Source of the DNA: Armatimonadota bacterium
Lineage (GTDB): Bacteria > Sysuimicrobiota > Sysuimicrobiia > Sysuimicrobiales > Humicultoraceae
Reading direction: 5' to 3'
Length of the DNA: 64,000 nucleotides
Assembly (NCBI GenBank): GCA_016869025.1
Contig: VGFA01000002.1
Location: 1 to 64,000, forward strand
The stretch's first letter is position 1. Each line of letters opens with the position of its first letter. Positions 63,088-64,000 of the stretch are shown piece by piece. The position numbers and the translations under genes are program-made. The notes under the pieces were generated by a model. It worked only from the letters and a program-made list of their open reading frames with translations, was not told the origin of the DNA and made no database searches.

Positions 63088-64000
63088 TCACTCCTTCTGC
63101 TCGGACTCCTCCGCGGACTCATCCGGACCGGATTCCTCGACCGCGGGTGCTTCGGGCTCTGCCTGCTCCGCCCTGGCTTCCGCCGCCTGTCGGAGCAGGG
63201 CGCCCATGGCGTCACCAACCGCGTCGCCGATGGTGATCCGCCCTTCGTCTTCCTGCGTCCGCATGTAGTCCTTGACGCGCTTGCGCTCGGCCTCTCTGGC
63301 CAGACGCCGAAGACTGAGCAGCATCCTGCGCTCCTCGGGCCTGATCTCGGTGATCATGGCCTCGATCACCTGGCCGACCTCAACCACATCCTCCACCTTG
63401 CCGACGCGTCGCTCCGCCAGCTCCGCGATCGGGAGGAACGCATCGAGGTCGCGGAGACGCACGAACGCCCCGGACGGCACGATGCGCACGACCTTGCCCT
63501 TGGCGACCTCGCCCGCGCGATGCCGCTCGGACACCTCGGCCCAGGGATCGTCCAGGATCTGCTTGAGCCCCAGGGAGATCTTTCCGCTCTCCCGGTCCAC
63601 CCGCAGCACCTGCACGCGCAGGTGCTGGTTCCGACGGACCACCTCGGAGGGATGCCGGATGTAGGTCCAGGCCATCTCGCTGATCGGCAGCAGGCCGTCC
63701 ACGCCGCCGAGGTCCACGAACGCGCCGAAGTCGGTGATGCGCTTCACCGTGCCCTCGACGATTGCCCCTTCGACCAGACTGCCCAGGACCTCCTCGCGCT
63801 TGGACCTGCGGTCTTCCTCCACAGCCATCCGGTGAGACAGGATGACCCGGCCCTTGCCGCGGTCCACCTCGATCACTCGAAGAGGGATGGACTGGCCCAC
63901 GAACCACTCAAAGCGCCGGCCCTTTGCCTGGGTAAGGTCCACGTGCGAGCCGGGTACGAACCCGCGCACGCCCAGATCCACCACGAGTCCACCCTTGACC
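63088..64000 (-). CDS. rpsA: S1 RNA-binding domain protein (RpsA-like), 5' end cut by window
   Basis: The gene runs off the right edge. The visible roughly 304 residues hold the end of one S1 domain (VDLGVRGFVPGSHVDL, VIEVDRGKGRVILSHR). A full S1 domain follows (VEGTVKRITDFGAFVDLGGVDGLLPISEM) and another (KGKVVRIVPSGAFVRLRDLDAFLPIAELAE). A Glu-rich acidic tail ends in SEQKE. It is homologous to short S1-like proteins of Firmicutes/Terrabacteria; ribosomal protein S1 is the likely identity. It lies upstream of tRNA-Pro, 42 bases before it. Confidence 0.9.
   Translation of the reverse strand, partial: VKGGLVVDLGVRGFVPGSHVDLTQAKGRRFEWFVGQSIPLRVIEVDRGKGRVILSHRMAVEEDRRSKREEVLGSLVEGAIVEGTVKRITDFGAFVDLGGVDGLLPISEMAWTYIRHPSEVVRRNQHLRVQVLRVDRESGKISLGLKQILDDPWAEVSERHRAGEVAKGKVVRIVPSGAFVRLRDLDAFLPIAELAERRVGKVEDVVEVGQVIEAMITEIRPEERRMLLSLRRLAREAERKRVKDYMRTQEDEGRITIGDAVGDAMGALLRQAAEARAEQAEPEAPAVEESGPDESAEESEQKE

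Noticed and set aside
62789-63091. N-terminal extension of the glycosyltransferase
   Set aside because: It would run through the tRNA-Pro gene and lacks homology to the GT4 N-terminus.

Overview
The window is a compact, GC-rich bacterial chromosome segment, mostly housekeeping, with 58 intact or edge-cut protein genes, one tRNA and two gene remnants. Gene order in the core blocks (rpsB-tsf-pyrH-frr-uppS-cdsA-dxr-rseP-ispG; xerC-topA-dprA-yifB; smc-ftsY-ylxM-ffh-rpsP-khpA-ylqD-rimM-trmD-rplS-lepB-rnhB-yraN) is of the Firmicutes/Terrabacteria type. A complete MlaE-MlaF-MlaD lipid transport operon, whose MlaD appears to end in an outer-membrane-like beta barrel, points to a two-membrane envelope. 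Together these suggest an uncultivated diderm lineage on the Terrabacteria side (for example a Sysuimicrobiota/CSP1-3-like or Armatimonadota-related group). This placement is inference from gene content and order, not from a phylogeny.

Layout. 1-1000: a promoter reading out of the left edge and an internally deleted ISLre2 transposase remnant. 1.1-4.1 kb (+): mlaE-mlaF-mlaD. 4.1-21.4 kb (-): a long run from archaeal-type metK through a beta-propeller lipoprotein, an FmdB zinc ribbon, a membrane protein, an ABC-2-like permease, a coiled-coil membrane protein, MoxR, DUF58 and a giant three-VWA protein to a LarA-like protein and a sirtuin, then mtnP, a two-helix membrane protein and threonine aldolase. 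21.5-29.9 kb (-): rhomboid, the MEP/undecaprenyl/phospholipid block, and translation genes up to rpsB. 30.2-35.9 kb (-): xerC, topA, dprA, yifB. 36-39 kb (-): a TAXI-type TRAP transporter. 39.3-49.8 kb (+): a tightly overlapping heme operon led by an HTH regulator. 49.8-61.5 kb (-): a broken metalloprotease, then the rnhB-to-smc block. 61.6-64 kb (-): a glycosyltransferase, tRNA-Pro(CGG) and the 3' part of an S1-domain protein gene cut by the window edge.

How the genes work together. The heme operon makes glutamyl-tRNA-derived porphyrin (hemA, hemL, hemB, hemC, hemD, hemE) and continues with a CgoX/HemY-type oxidase and a ferrochelatase, as in the coproporphyrin-dependent route. No HemQ/ChdC, HemN or HemF is present in the window, and a radical SAM/SPASM protein sits inside the operon; it is a good candidate for the missing decarboxylase step. 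The MoxR-DUF58-VWA block resembles aerotolerance-type (Bat) ATPase/VWA systems, but with VWA proteins fused into one 1482-residue polypeptide. Translation of most neighbours is coupled by ATGA, GTGA or TGATG overlaps.

Most distinctive items: the MlaD with a putative C-terminal barrel, the radical SAM enzyme and HTH sensor inside the heme operon, a YlxM-methyltransferase fusion, the triple-VWA fusion, a PASTA-like mini-protein between frr and uppS, and a perfect 15-bp hairpin over the yifB start codon.
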